Part shown: one piece after another, positions 14,224-26,695 of the stretch
How the letters are laid out: each line of letters opens with the position of its first letter
Numbering within the stretch: position 1 is the stretch's first letter
Assembly (NCBI GenBank): GCA_014529385.2
Contig: CM043968.1
Span: 5,134,001-5,198,000 of the forward strand
Direction of reading: 5' to 3'
DNA: 64,000 bases
Origin: Adiantum capillus-veneris
Lineage: Eukaryota > Streptophyta > Polypodiopsida > Polypodiales > Pteridaceae
Notes under the pieces: generated by a model
The model's database searches: none
The model's input: the letters and a program-made list of their open reading frames with translations, nothing else
Told to the model about the DNA's origin: nothing
Made by a program: the position numbers and the translations under genes

Positions 14224-15752
14224 CTAATTTTTTGGTCTCTCATGAGTGTATGTTTGTAAAAGATCTAGAATGGTGATATTGGTCAATTTGCTTTGTCCAT
14301 TGGATTCCAGATGAAATGCAAAAGTGAACTTTATTTGAGTGCCTAAATTTGTCAAAAGTGTTACCCAAAAAACATTGCAAAAACGTTTATCTTGATTAGA
14401 TATGATAGATTTAAGCATTTCATGCCAAAAAAAGCTTAATAAATAATAAAGTAGCTTGCTTAACTGACATGGTCTTCTTACAAGGAAGAAAGCAAGCTTG
14501 CTTGCTAAATCTATCTACAATGGTCCAAATCATATCATTTTGTGCATGAGTGAGTGGAAACTTAGTAACAAAATCCATAGAAATATTTGCAAAGAAGAGT
14601 CAAGAATATATAAAGGCATCAACAAACCATACTGCTTACCATGATGACGCTTGATTTGTTGAACAAAACATTGTGCAACATATGTAACAACATATTTTCA
14701 AAGGGAGGGCCAATAAAATTGAAACTTTACTATGTAAAAAGTTATGGCAATCCCATGGTGGCCTATATAACGTGGTTCATCGCACTCTTTAAGGACAAGT
14801 TGATGAATGCAAGGGTTACACACAATCATTTTTCAAGGAAAAAACACCCATCATGAAAAGAGTATTTTGAATGAACAAAATATGCATGGTTACAAAAATA
14901 AGCATAGATGTCAGCGAAGCCAGAGTCATGAGCATAAGTATCAACCATGTTTGAAAAAGTTTGAGTAGTTATTTATCGATAGTATACAACTTAGTGCATC
15001 TACAACCTTATTTTCATGCAGTGGTTGATTTTGAATGAGTGGATGAAAACTTTGAATGAATAATACCCACTTAATGTGACAATCAAATATAGTTGGTCGT
15101 GAAAGCAAATGACGAATGCTTTCATTAGAGAAATTTTGGAATCTCAAAGGAGCCCTATAAGGACTTTGACTTACTCTCTTGTCCAAAATGGATGCACGGT
15201 AAAAATTTTACAAATGAAAGTAAAATTTATTGGACCTTTTGGATTTAGAATGTACTCATTGAGATCTATCCATTGATATATAGCATGCCATCAGATTCCT
15301 TATATTCTAGAAGATTCTATTTTTTTATGTGACAACTCCGTCCTATAAATGGAATCTCTCCCCGTGTTTCAGCCTCAATGGAGAGGCCATAACTTCTACA
15401 AATTAACTCCAAATTTATCAAAGTCTGGGAATTTAGAACCTACTTTCTAAGATCTTTTCAATGATATGTTGGTTGATAGGGTTTTGATAAACCGTTTATC
15501 AACTTCCTCGGGTTGCCCACTTTGGACAAGAGAGGAAAAGTCAAACCTCCTTGTAGGACCCCTTTGAGAGTCCAAATTTTTCATAATGTTGATCAGTTTT
15601 AATCAAGAATTCAGATCCCATCAAGTAATGTTTCCACAATTTCAAAGCATACACAATAGCTAGCAATTCTTTGTCATAAGTGCTATAATTGAGCTCATTG
15701 GGTTTCAACTTTCTACTTTTATATGAAATGGGATGATTATCTTGCATTCATC
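14224..15752 (-). pseudogene. Ty3/gypsy pol remnant (RNase H and integrase)
   Basis: Minus-strand RNase H motifs begin at 15747 (HPISYKSRKLKPNELNYSTY, then DKELLAIVYALK and GSEFLIKTDQH) and resume at 15125 (ESIRHLLSRPT, ending HENKVVDALS). The integrase follows: a remnant zinc-finger/linker at 14.6-14.9 kb, VDRFSKQACFLPC near 14515, and at 14418-14224 KSIISNQDKRFCNVFW and SNGQSKLTN. The canonical forms are SDRDKRF and QSERTN, so the second aspartate and the glutamate of the DDE triad are replaced by Asn and Lys. RT and everything upstream are missing. It sits inside transposase copy B on the opposite strand. Confidence 0.85.
15125..15592. mobile_element. MITE-like insertion with terminal inverted repeats
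   Basis: A segment of about 465 bp interrupts the gypsy RNase H frame exactly between TDQH and ESIRHLL, residues adjacent in related proteins. Its ends are imperfect inverted repeats of about 65 bp: positions 15125-15190 match the reverse complement of about 15520-15590 (shared cores CTCAAAGG and TTGGACAAGAGAG). The interior is non-coding and has two loosely similar direct segments. The duplicated target is short and cannot be separated from the repeat ends. Confidence 0.6.
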
Positions 15753-17929
15753 ACATACAGGTGGTTTGAAGTGCTTCAGGTGGTTTCAAGAAGTTTAAAG
15801 CCCCTTTCAAATATGCAAAACAGCTTCTAAGTGGTAAATATTCCTCTTATGTGCTTTCGAAAACATGAGAGTGGGTGTTATAACTTGTGGATGATGGTAC
15901 CAACCATTTTGGTTACTTGTTTTCACATTATCTCCTTATTGCCTACTTTTTTGTGAAGGTGGAATATAGGAGGTTTCAAGAAATGCATCTGACGGTGCGC
16001 ATTTTGCTGAGATGCTTTGAAAATAGAAGCCTTGTTTTGTTCGAAAATTGCAAGACCTCAATACCTGCTGCTGCGAATATCATGTGCAAGCTGTCTACCT
16101 AAAAGATTCTTTCAACCAAATGCGTCAAGGTAGGTTTGGAGTACATAGAGGCTCTTGTCATTGTGCTTGTAATGTTTGTGACCCTACAGTAAGTGGCAGT
16201 ATATGTGTGGTTGCAAAGTCAACATTTGAGAGCCTCACAACACTATGGGAGTCCTTTTTGTGTCCTAAACCAAAAAATTCCATGTTTCATTTACACATCT
16301 ACTTGATTGGTATATGCAATCAATGTGGTGCCAAAAAACTCAGATTTTGTCCTCTTGAAGTACACAACAACAACTTTCAGGTGGCTGCAAAGGTTTTTGT
16401 TGGTGTGGAGACACAATCTTTAGATGAAGATGGCCAGCACCACAAAAGGAAAGATCTTGTTATTCAGCAGATTGAGTGCTCCACTTTCATTTCATTCATG
16501 AAAGACAATCTGGCCAAGTTTATCAAACATAACTACATCTACAGATGGTAGGCCAACCAATTCAAAGAGTGTCTACAAAGTTTTCCAAGTGATATCATTG
16601 TCTCTATCCTGAACTTTGCAAAAAATTACAGTTTTAAAATTCAGAATGAGATCCAATACATGTACTGGTATTCTAGTCAGATGAGCATTTTGGTCCACAA
16701 CTGCTATATGCGCTCAACAATGGGCGACATCATAAAAATTCTCTATTTTTATATATCCGATGACAATGTGCATGACACATTGTTCGTTCAACACTGCTTT
16801 CTTTTGCATGACCAGTGGTTGAAGGACCAGGGTTTTTGTTTAAAGAGACATTGGGTATGGTCTAATGGTGCAACATCACAATTCAAAGCGCGACGGCCTT
16901 TCTTCTTTGTTGCAAGGTTTTCCCAGCTTATTGGGCTTGAGATGATGAAACAACTATTTTGGGTCAGGTCATGGAAAAGGTGAACATGACGGTGCTAGTG
17001 CGGTCATAAAGAGGGAATTAACCCATGAGCAATTGAAGGTGGATGGACACCCCCTGTATAATGCAATAACAGTGCTCAATTACCTCACCCTAATGAGCAA
17101 TAGGAAAGATTGTTGGTCATCATAGAACAAGGTTGATAGGGTCTTCTGAGAAATCAAGGTGGGTGATGTGCTGAGAGATATAGAACGGTATTGCAAGAAA
17201 ATCAGTGGATCACGTTCAATGCATTGTGTGAATGCTTTCTCTTCAATAGATACGATTGCATTGGTGTAGAAATTTATCCTGCTTCTGTTATGCTTGTGTG
17301 CATTGTCAATGGAGAAGATGTGCAAACAAAGCTCAGATAGAAGCATGGCAGTACTTGAGGATCATACCAACAGAGCCTGACATAGATGAAGATGTTTCAA
17401 GTGACGAGGAGGTTGATGCACCTATGTATGTTGGCCATCACGATGATTTGAGTGATGCCTCTCGAGTTGCATATCACTTTGCAGTCAACACTGAGGAGGA
17501 AGACTTTGATTTTTATATATCGAGGTGTTACATGAAGAAGAGGCTATCCATCGCGACTCAGAAGGATGCATGGCACAATCACATAAAGAAAAATTCCTAC
17601 TATGTTGAGGGGGACTTTTATGATAAAGTCGAGGGACGCTCCGATCGATATGTGTTATTAAAAGATAGACCTCCTGTTTCCATGTACTGGCACCTAGTTC
17701 GATGCCTTAAGTTCCCCTTGTATTCTGAGAGAAATGAGCCTAATGTCTACACTTTGATTGATATCGTGTATGAGAGCATCTACAATAGCATGCCCTCTAA
17801 TACCAAGACTATTTAAAACACATTAACCTCATAAAGTATAATTGGGTACCGCTTTCATGTATCTGTTCCTCACAAAAGATTATATGCTCCTCATCCAAAA
17901 GCTGAAGCGTTTCTGACACTTTTTTATTT

Positions 17930-18252
17930 ATTCGAGTACATGTAGCTTACAACTTGCCATCCACTTACAAGTGCTTTAGAACTACCTTCAACCAGATTTT
18001 ACAAAAATATCTGGCCCTTTAAGCCACTCGGAAGTTGTCAAGACACCCTTATATACGTGGTTTCAATATAATTGACCACTTACAAGTGCTATCTAAACCA
18101 CTAGCAAGTGGTTCATAACCTTTTCCAAACCACTTTCAAAGCACTTGCAAGTGGAGGAGAAGACCTAGCAAGTGATCTAGAAGGCTTTTGCAAGTGCTTT
18201 AGAACAACTTTCTTGTATACGTAGTTTCAATCTCATAGACCACGTGCAAGTG
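17930..18252. repeat. CACTTGCAAGTGCTTTAGA-type repeats flanking E2
   Basis: Variants of CACTTGCAAGTGCTTTAGA and ACCACTTACAAGTGCTATCT recur, and the TATACGTGGTTTCAAT phrase appears twice. The wording resembles the 29.2-30.8 kb array on the other side of E2, suggesting E2 landed in this type of sequence. Confidence 0.55.
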
Positions 18253-19184
18253 TGTTGGCGGATACGCCACGACGGACGTCAACATAGCGAGAACTCACCT
18301 AACAAGATTTTTCAACTAAGGACGAAGCTCGACCTGCAAGCGCGTGGAAGCAAGCATAAGGTGTCAACCTACACTCGAACAACTATTGACTACTTCCTAC
18401 AGAGATGTCTACCCAATGTCTGCGTCACAGCCTTCAAAAGTACACAGGAGGAGATTTCCTACAACACTTCCACGATCCAAATACCCATCAGACATTCTCG
18501 AATCGCTACGAAACTTGAGGGATATCCTATTAACATCAATAGGCCACTCTCCCTAAGGTCCATGACCCAAAACCCTACCCAAAAACACCCAATGCAGAAT
18601 CACGTAGGATGTCTGATAGGTTTTTTGCAGGTCGTCATTTTTGAAAACTAAAGTGGCTAATGTGTAGCTCTACTCAATATGAACGCGTGGATATGCTGAA
18701 ATGCAAAACTAGATACCCTTTGCTTACCGAATCACTAGAAATAGCTCGCGGTTCAATCTCGCGAAGCCAAGCTGTACACCCACAATGTAGGTGTTGGCGT
18801 GTAGCTCTCTTCGGGGGCAACACGTTACACCTCTCCGCACTCAATTTTGACCACCAGTGTGCACGTAGTGTCAAGATATCTCTCTCTCTCTCTCGTACAC
18901 AGAATACGCTTCTCACAGACACTTGATAAAATGAACAAAGGGTTTTTCATTAAGGTCAAAATTTGGTATAAATACCTTCCAAATACAATATCTCATGTTC
19001 CAAAGTAAAATCCTATTCAGTCTAAAGGCAAAAATAATTTACAAAATTGGAAACTTCTGCAAGCCCCAAGTATTTACAAATGAAATTACAGGTTTTCTTA
19101 ATCAGAGAATGACTACATAGGATTTCTTTCTTTTCGTATTCCGCCAGTCTTCAGTTGAGTGTAGCCGCCAGTCTTCTTCTAACA
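18253..19184 (-). repeat. E2 3' LTR
   Basis: On the minus strand it starts TGTTAGAAGAAGACTGGCGG at 19184, directly after a purine run, and is taken to end ...CGCCAACA at 18253, giving TGTT/AACA ends. An alternative shorter end lies at about 18793, where TGTTGGCG recurs. A TATA-like GGTATTTATACC is at 18965-18976 and a dinucleotide tract at 18880-18894. No second copy is in the window, so the end at 18253 is not confirmed. Confidence 0.65.
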
Positions 19185-19196
19185 CTCCCCCCCTCC
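19185..19196 (-). other. E2 polypurine tract
   Basis: Minus-strand GGAGGGGGGGAG abuts the TGTTAG start of the LTR, the position expected for plus-strand primer formation in an LTR retrotransposon. Confidence 0.85.
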
Positions 19197-19491
19197 TAGT
19201 TCACGTCGTCCCCGACATGACAGTAGAGCTGCTGCTTCAGTGGATGCTTTCGCGCATCTTCAAAACAGACTCATACAGTGCATGCTAGGCCAGTAATGTA
19301 AGGCCGGATATATCTGTGTCGATGGTGAAGAAGCCGGTGTAGAAGGCTTCTTCAAAGGCCTGGAGGTGGTATGAGGGCAAGAACATTAGTCTTTGGTAGA
19401 GGGCATGTATCACCTCATGGGAAGGTTGAGCAGACAATCCATAAGCACATCTATAAGTATCTTGGAAGAAGAATATGCTGTCTGTAGCTTG

Positions 19492-22491
19492 TCAAGGTTT
19501 TAAGACCTCAAAGACTGCCATAAGGTTTTTACATATCTTCCTGAGCATAATGCAAGAGAGGTCAGGTGAGCTAGTGAAAAATTTAATGGCGCCCGTTAGG
19601 GTTTTCTCCATGTATTGCTCACTCATTCTCTCGACTGTCTTCAAGCCTGGCAGCTTTGGGTAGTTGAGCCACGTGGGGTGACTTCTCTTCAGCAATTCAT
19701 GCTCCTTCCATGTCCGCATCCTTGGTAGAGGGCAAAAGCTGAGGTCGTCTCTGATCATTTTAGGCGCCTCTACCAAATGTATTAAATATTGTGGGTATTT
19801 AGTGATCCATGCCTTCCTCCATCTTGGTTGAGAATCTACAATGAATTTAACCCCTTCTGGTTGGTGATGTCTTCATTGTAGATCGGCACTATGGGCTCCT
19901 CTTTGATCCTCTTGTTGATTGTAGCAGCCTCATATTTGAGAAGAGGATAGGGGAGAGAGGGTTGTAGCCATTCATGTCGAATGACATTTGCATCTAATTT
20001 CTGAATGGTCATCGATTTCAATATCCTCTGCTCCCACTGCATTGCTTCTTTTGTGGTGTCCTTTATGGCTGCTTATATGGCTTTCTGTAGATTGTCTTCT
20101 TCTTCTTGTGTCAGATCCCGGGGCTCTTGTAATGATCCCTCAGAAATGTCCTCTTGTATTTTTGTGTCCATCGGATTTGACACATTCTCTATATCAATTC
20201 CTTCCATAACAGCCGGCCCATGACTTTGTTGATGTTCTTCACTTGTTTGGCTCTGAAGTTCGTCCAAGTGCTTCTGTAAATTGTCTTTTGCTATCTGAGC
20301 TTGTTCTATCATAGATACTAATAATTGAATCTATCAGCATCTTCTAGCTTTTGTTTTATCTCAGCATTCTCTGTCTACAGCGTCTGTGAATTATCTTCTA
20401 GCCTTTTTTGATGCTTCATCAATCCTGCCTTCAATGACTTGTTCTCATCTTCCAATCTGCTTTGTATCACCATTGATCCTTCTGCCAGTATCACTCTGCT
20501 TCTTTTCAAGCGTCAACTCTTTTTGAACTTCTATCATTTGTCCTTCAAACGCATCTCTTTCTTGGCTCGTTCTAGTTGCAGCTGCAACTCTTGCTCTGCT
20601 CGGAGATGCTCTCAACCTCTGAATTGTTTGCTCTTTTACTTTGATTTGATCCTTGAGTTCAATTACCTCATTTTTGTAGTGCTGCTTCTAATTTAGCTTG
20701 CATCTGTGCTTGGCCATGCATTTGCTCCTGGTTTTGCTTCTGAAGTGTTTCCGCTTCAGCTTTCACATTTTCTTCATTCGATCTCAGCCCTTCATACTCC
20801 ATTTCCTTGGCCATTGATCTGGCTCTCAATCCTTGTAGTCTTTGTATAACTTCTTCCCAGTCTTCCTCTTGTGGTTGCAAATCCATGGTATCTATGGCAA
20901 TCTCCTTTAGCTCCACCAAAATAGGGCTCAGTGTGGATTTTTCTGGTTTAGGTGTTGATAATTGAAATGTTGTTTGAGCTGCCTCCTCTTGGGTGTATCC
21001 AGCAGCTAGCATATCCAAGAATATTCCATACTTTTTTGCCTCAGGATCTTGCTTCTCAGCCTTTGGTTCAATTTCTGCCTTCTGCTCTTTCTCTTGGTTC
21101 TCCTCTTTCTTGGAGTCTTGTTGCTTTTCAGATTCATTCAACTCCTCAGTTTGTCGAGGTTGAGGAGGACTAGGAGGTGGTGATGGTGCAGGACTTGACT
21201 CGTGGCTTGATGGTGGGATTGGTGGCTTCTTTTTGAAGTCGCGGTCATCTTTTGTTTTCCTCTCTCTTTCTTCCCCTTCCTGCTCTTCTAGCAGCTGCCG
21301 CCTCACATCATCAACCTCTTCTTTAGTAAAAGGTATGACTGGAATGTTCTTAGCCGCCGCATCTAGGATCTCAAAATTCTTTATGTAGTCTTTGAAGCGA
21401 TCCTTATTTGTCCTTCGAGACGATCCAGATATGGCCTCAAGTGAGGGCTTCCATAATTCATTTAGATCTCCTTTAAGCATTCGTTGGGCTTTGAAACTCT
21501 CCATCAACCTTTCTAGCTGAGCAGCCTTCTGGGATTTGGTCTCTTTAGCTGGCATTTGAATAGTAGCTTTCTTTGGCTGAGTCAGCTCTTCTTCCACTGT
21601 CTCTAGCCTTCTCTTCAGTCTGCTGGTTACCCTGGGAGTTGTAGGTTTCTCCTCTTCCTTGTCCTCTATCAGCTTCAACCAGTCATTCTATGATGGAGGA
21701 AGAGGCCACTGGCCCTTAGCATGTAGAGCTTCATATATCACCTTTGTGAGCATCTCCCCTGATGCAATGTATGTAGGATTCCGGGTTCCCATCCTCACAA
21801 TGTTGTACTGTAGGTACGCCACATAATCTATCTCTCCTGGCCTACTTGTCTTCATTGCCCATGTGAATGTTGTTCCAATTGTTGCAGGTGGCATAGTGTA
21901 CTTTTGAGGCATTTTGGTGCAGACATGGAAATATTGGTTGTAAAGTTGGCACATGGTTGCCACCATTGGATCCGAAATATCCTCGAAGGTGTAGTTCTTC
22001 TTGGTTTCTTTGTATACCTTCCCCTCTTCTCGCCTCTTGTTGACATTGTCTCCTGCATTAGAGAGGTTCAAGGCCACCTCTCGTGTGATTATAATCACTC
22101 TCTTCTTTCCTTGCAGATCTATCACCTTGGCTATGCCAGTCTCCTTGGTTGTGGTGACGAACTCCTAGACTCTCTAAATGTCAATTCCCGCTGGCAAGGC
22201 CTCAAAATGATTGTGTAAGTCCAGCTTTTCCAAGATAGACACTATGTCTGGCTTTCTCATGAAATCATTGAGTTCCTATGGTATCATTGGCAACTCTATG
22301 GCATTGCCTTCAAGGTCCTTGAACAAGCCTTGGTACATCCTGAGGTCGTTTGCTTCCAGTAAGTTGCTTTGTAACCAAGTGGTAGTGGGCTTTATGGTTC
22401 CTGCTGCTGGTATTACAAATGGCTCCACTTCATCTAGGTAATCTTTGTTGGTCATTCTTTTCTTCTTTGCTGGCGATTTAGCGGCTGCCAT
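19492..22491 (-). pseudogene. E2 ORF2: long charged coiled-coil protein of unknown function
   Basis: Reading starts at 22491 with a basic MAAAKSPAKKKRM segment and stays in one frame to 20668. The middle part (about 22140-21690) has a globular, hydrophobic-patterned stretch including GKKRVIIITREVALNL and YVAYLQYNIVRMG; its layout resembles plant transposon-associated domains found after retrotransposon pol, a weak resemblance. From 21678 it is Glu/Lys/Gln-rich with a Pro-Ser segment (PPIPPSSHESSPAPSPPPSP) and predicted coiled coils. A frame change near 20.6 kb leads into further coiled-coil pieces (20312-20073, 20042-19836, 19776-19492). All four stops in the 22491-21679 part are TAG. It lies between protease and PPT, where pol or an env-like ORF would sit. 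Confidence 0.6.
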
Positions 22492-22656
22492 GGATCCTGT
22501 TGCACTCAGTAGTTCAAAGTTAGCGTTCTTTATAGATTAGCTGATAAACTGAGTTTTAACTATCCAATTGACTTAAATTGAAACATGAGCTCAAGAGGGA
22601 CTAAGGATGCCCTACAAATGAAAATAGTAGGAATTGTGCTTCAAAATAAGCCTGAA

Positions 22657-23532
22657 GACATCCTACACATAGGATGTCTTTTTCCTTAGAATAGCTTGAA
22701 ACTTGTCATGATGATAGCCTATGACCTGTGCATCACCGCTATGTGCTTGGATTTTGATTTAGACACCAAAAAGTGCAATTTTGGACTATTTAAGGCTTTT
22801 GGTGCACCAATGAGTAGGATGTCCTCTAATGATGAGAAAATGTTGTCCAAATGACTTGAAAAATGATATGTAGGCTTCTTGTAGCATGTTGGTCCCATTT
22901 ATGATGTCAAACTTTGCTCAGCAGGTCAATATGACTCTGGAGACATACTACGCGTAGGATGTCTTTTTGCTCAGATATGCATGAAACTTGTCAATATGAT
23001 AGGGCATAGCCTATGGATCATCACCATGGTCTTAAATTTGTATTTGGACAAGTTTTGAGTGTAGGAAGACCATTTTTGGTGTTTGGAAATCTGAAAAGTC
23101 CATCTATGGAGCTATGAGGCCAAAAAGTGATTTGTTTGGCTGGAAACTTGGTGGGTGGGCTTGTATGCATGTGATAAATATGTTTGAAGATCAAAAATTC
23201 CCTCTGGAGGCTATTCTAAGCTTGGATACATACTATGCGTAGGATGTCTTTTTCATGATTTTGTAGATGTGACCTCACAGTTAGCTTTGACATGGTGGGA
23301 AGAGTGTGTGGTTCAAGTTTCACTGGATTTGGATCATTTTTGATAGGTCTATGACCATTTCTTGCCTCTATGCTCTAACTTTGTGTTATTTGATGCATAA
23401 GAGGTCAAACCTGGTCCAAATGGAGTGAAACTTGGGAAATTAGATGTAAATGACATGTAGAGGTTGTGTGTATAGCTGAATGAAGAGTTGGGTGCTTAAA
23501 AGTGGCCTTGAGACACCTACACGTAGGATGTC
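22657..23532. repeat. Four tandem units of about 284 bp with a palindromic core
   Basis: The core GACATCCTACACATAGGATG plus TC, or a variant, occurs at 22657-22678, 22942-22963, about 23225-23248 and 23512-23532, spaced 285, 283 and 287 bp. Each core is an inverted repeat GACATCCTAC/GTAGGATGTC. Intervening sequence shares phrases such as CTTTTTG and GAAACTTG. A half-core, CACGTAGGATGTCTG, also occurs inside the E2 LTR at about 18601. Non-coding. Confidence 0.85.
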
Positions 23533-23539
23533 TCCTATA

Positions 23540-24852
23540 CATTTTTTTGGAACAAGTCTTACTATCATGTGCATTTGACCTCCTTAAGTCCCTTTGTGCT
23601 TTATTTCAATTTTAAAAATCAAATGGTTAGTTAGAAACTCCCTTCTTGGCTTTCGGAGCCTCAGAGGTGATTTCTGACTCTTGGAGCGCTTTTCCGCGAT
23701 GAAATTTCTTGATAATGACCAGTATAGCTTCATTAACCCTTGGGGAACCTTGCCATGTGATTCTTGTTGGTTTTGGCTTCATTTGAGCTTCGTTTGGTGA
23801 TTTGTCTCTCTGGAAGCGTCCATGATTGCGTTTGCATGCCTCCAATGATTTGTAGTGGTCTACCACCATAGGACTTGGTTGTTGAAGGCCTTGGTAAGCC
23901 GCTCGTGAAGTTTGGTGCCAAACGGACGTCCCGCTTGGCCGTGAGAGCCAAGTGACGCTTTGCATTTCCAATGCCATTTTTGAAGCTTATGCCTACTTTG
24001 GGTCACCTTTTGGCCATGTGGCCCATGTAGCCTTGTAGAGCTCGTCGAGAAGCTCCTACCCATGAGTTTTGGTATCATTCGGGTTACTTTTTCCGGATTT
24101 CCTCTTTGTGGCCTCTTGTAGGCCTCGAGATGTCAGGGTTTTTTCCGTTGCTTTCTTGTCTCCTTTGGGCATCCAAGATTGGTCTCCTAGGCTAGGGTAA
24201 ACCCCCTATGAAGTCTTGTTGATATTGGGTCAGCCGTTAGGTGGTTACCTAAGCTCACAGGTCTCTACCCTGCAAACTTCGTTGGAGTTCTATGCTAGTC
24301 TTGGCGACAAAACATCACATATACACAAAGAGCATAAGGCGCTAATCCTACCTCTTATATCTAGTGGCTGTCGGATGGTTGTGCACGGCGTATCGGCTAC
24401 TGGAAGTCCCATGCGCTCTAGGTGGCTAGAGCTCTCTCTCACAAGTGAATAGTAGAAATGAGCTCTAAGTGGAGTGAAAAAATCTTATAATGGGGGTCCT
24501 AGAACCATTTTTCATGAAATTTGACATGTCTTCCTAACTTTTCACGAAACGCGATTTAGACTCAAAAAGTTCTCCATTTGGACTCCGTTTGCTCAGTTTC
24601 TGAGAATTTTGACGATTCGGTCAAAATCTGGCCACAACATGCCTCCCGCTTCATTCTCATAATTCCACCCCCACTACACCCTGGGTTGTCTTGTAGTCAC
24701 TGATCATCCCTATCTTTTTTGTTTTTTATTACGATCGCATTTCACCTGCTTTTTGTATTTTTGAAGTTTTTCTGCCAATAATTAGTAAAATTAAAAGGAA
24801 AATAGCAAAACCAACACAATAAAACTCCAAAAATCAAATTAAATAAAAACCT
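23540..24852. other. Non-coding interior of E2
   Basis: Minus-strand readings at 23627-24078 are short, overlapping in two frames and unrecognised. No zinc knuckle, RT or integrase motif is present. Confidence 0.45.
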
Positions 24853-25170
24853 TCACCCCGACACACTATGTACACTCACATAGCTATCCTTATCGCAAAA
24901 TTTTGTCGTTGAGCTATCTGTAATGGTACAGACATCCAATGTTGTTAGTATGTGTTCCCATTCCATAGGTTCTAAGGCATCTTCGAGAAAAGGTTCTGGA
25001 ATAAAATCCTCGTCTTCAATAGCTCTTTCTAAGATGTGTTCCTCTCTTTTCAAGCTCCCACAATGTGAGGCTCCACACATCCATAGCTCCTTTTTCTGCC
25101 CTAACCATGCTGGGAGTTCGGACCCTGCAAATGTACCCGAATCAAACTCTTCCACTGGTGTCTGGTTCAC
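24853..25170 (-). pseudogene. Unrecognised E2 ORF after protease
   Basis: A 105-codon minus-strand reading, acidic, with RAIEDEDFIPEPFLEDALEP and several Cys residues. It follows the protease reading by about 100 bp on the same strand. It could be the C-terminal end of the gag-protease polyprotein; where RT would normally begin, no RT motif appears. Confidence 0.4.
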
Positions 25171-25271
25171 ATCCTTGTAACTATGGTCTTTTAGGTATAT
25201 TTTGGTTGTAGTCTCCCCACGCCTGAGTTATATGTGGTCATCACCCCAAACCTGTACCATCTTTAATTGTC

Positions 25272-25964
25272 TCATGAATGGTCTTCCCAAGATGATCTCG
25301 TCATTGTTCTTTTTGTCAAATCAACTATTGCAAATGTATGCTCATACTCGATTCTGTAAGAGGTGACAATTACTTTTTCTAAAAGTCCTAGAGGCTTTTC
25401 CATGAACCCATCTGCCAGTTGCAATTTCACTCTGGTTGCTCTCAAAGCCGGTTTTTCCCATTTTTTCCAGATTTCTTTGGTGGCGATAGCGACTCCCACT
25501 CCACTATCGAGAATAGACTTGGATACTACTCCCTTGAATTCTACTGGTAGTGTGGTATTTCCATCTTCTCCCTCGCAATATTCTCCAGCCTTGTTTAAAG
25601 GTACTGGCCTAGTGTTTAGTTGAGGCTTGTCCAATTCTTTGATCCCTTCTTGAATTCTCGAGGTAGGGTCTTTTACTCCAAATTTTTCTAAACATTTGCC
25701 TACGGTGGTCCACATGTTTGGTCGTAACCTCAAGAGTTCGGCTAACGTGATTGTGCATGCCACAGGTGTGGACAATAGCTCAATCAACCCTTGTGAATCC
25801 ATTACTCTGTTGATAAAAAGTCTTTGAGATGGGATTGCTCTCACTTCAGACTTAGCTTCATACTCCCCTAGGTAAGAGGGTAGGGTTTTTAGCAAGTATG
25901 GTTGGCTGTGCCCCGAACTAATTGACCCCTGGTCCCCCCCATGTGAATGCATATCAAAGTTCAT
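25272..25964 (-). pseudogene. E2 retroviral-type aspartic protease
   Basis: The 230-codon reading contains SILDSGVGVAIATKEIW (about residues 149-165). This has the DSG catalytic signature of retropepsins followed by the expected VKLQLADG flap region and EYEHTFAIVDL. The position downstream of gag and zinc knuckles fits a gypsy-type order. The dimeric enzyme would cleave the gag polyprotein. Upstream about 120 residues are a linker without a recognised domain. Frame breaks separate it from the zinc-knuckle segment. Confidence 0.7.
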
Positions 25965-26695
25965 TTGAGATCTTGCCTCAAATTATTCAATGGGAGGTAA
26001 GATCTCATTTCTCTCCTTCCCAGTGCGATTTAGTTGGTAGTTTATCCCATTAGCTTCATTTGCTTGTCGAATTTGCTTCCACAGGTCATCTAGACTATCA
26101 CACTCTTTACCCATCCCCACCGATGTTTTGGGTTGGAATCCATCAATTGTCTCATCTGTTGTATTTGGCACTATGATAGGTTCTCTCCTAGACTCTGAGG
26201 CAGTCTGACTCCCTCCTTTGTGTCTGCTTGTTTCTCTAGATTTGGTGTGATAGGGGTTGGAGTTGGCACCTCATGCCAACTTGCAGGTTTACCAAGTGGG
26301 TTTTCTATCAAGGATTGGGTTGTTTCAATCATCTTTCGACACATTTCCAGCCTCTGTTTTTCTAGTTCCGCATATGGATAAGTCATTCATCTTTGCTCTT
26401 GACTTTGGTTGTTTTTGAGTTTGGCTTCGTATGCTTTTGAAAGTGTGTCAAGCTGCTCATTTACTTTTTCTACCAAGACTTATCCTCCTAATCCTGCACT
26501 TTTGGGTTCCACTATTTCATTGGGCCCTATGGTTGCAGCAGTGTGTGAACTTAAACTAGTTAGATCCTCTAACCACTCCATCTATCATTTGTGTGTTTTA
26601 ACTCGTCGGATAGATCCGTTTGCTCTTGTTCTCTCATGGCTTTCATACAAGCCTTTCTAGCTTTCCAAGTGCTTCTTTGATTTTTCATTTCTTCA

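Larger units (their letters stand above)
13059..17816 (+). pseudogene. Decayed DNA-transposon-like transposase, copy B, split by a gypsy insertion
   Basis: The N-terminal part (13059-13418) contains INGSIVCCRYELHGIRKTSF, then HGN and MPHRSRTLLDGSR. The central and C-terminal parts (about 15957-17816) contain Cys pairs near 16150-16350, LNFAKNYSFKIQNE at about 16608, SNGATSQFK at about 16861, HGKGEHDGASAVIKR at about 16970 and a Cys-rich segment near 17270 with an acidic tail. By family pattern the first two blocks would normally be DFAENY and SDG; both aspartates read as Asn here, so putative catalytic acids are lost. TAG interrupts the frame at 16549. A minus-strand gypsy remnant (14224-15752) separates the two parts. 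No terminal repeats were located. Probably a domesticated or dead transposon, not a host gene. Confidence 0.65.
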
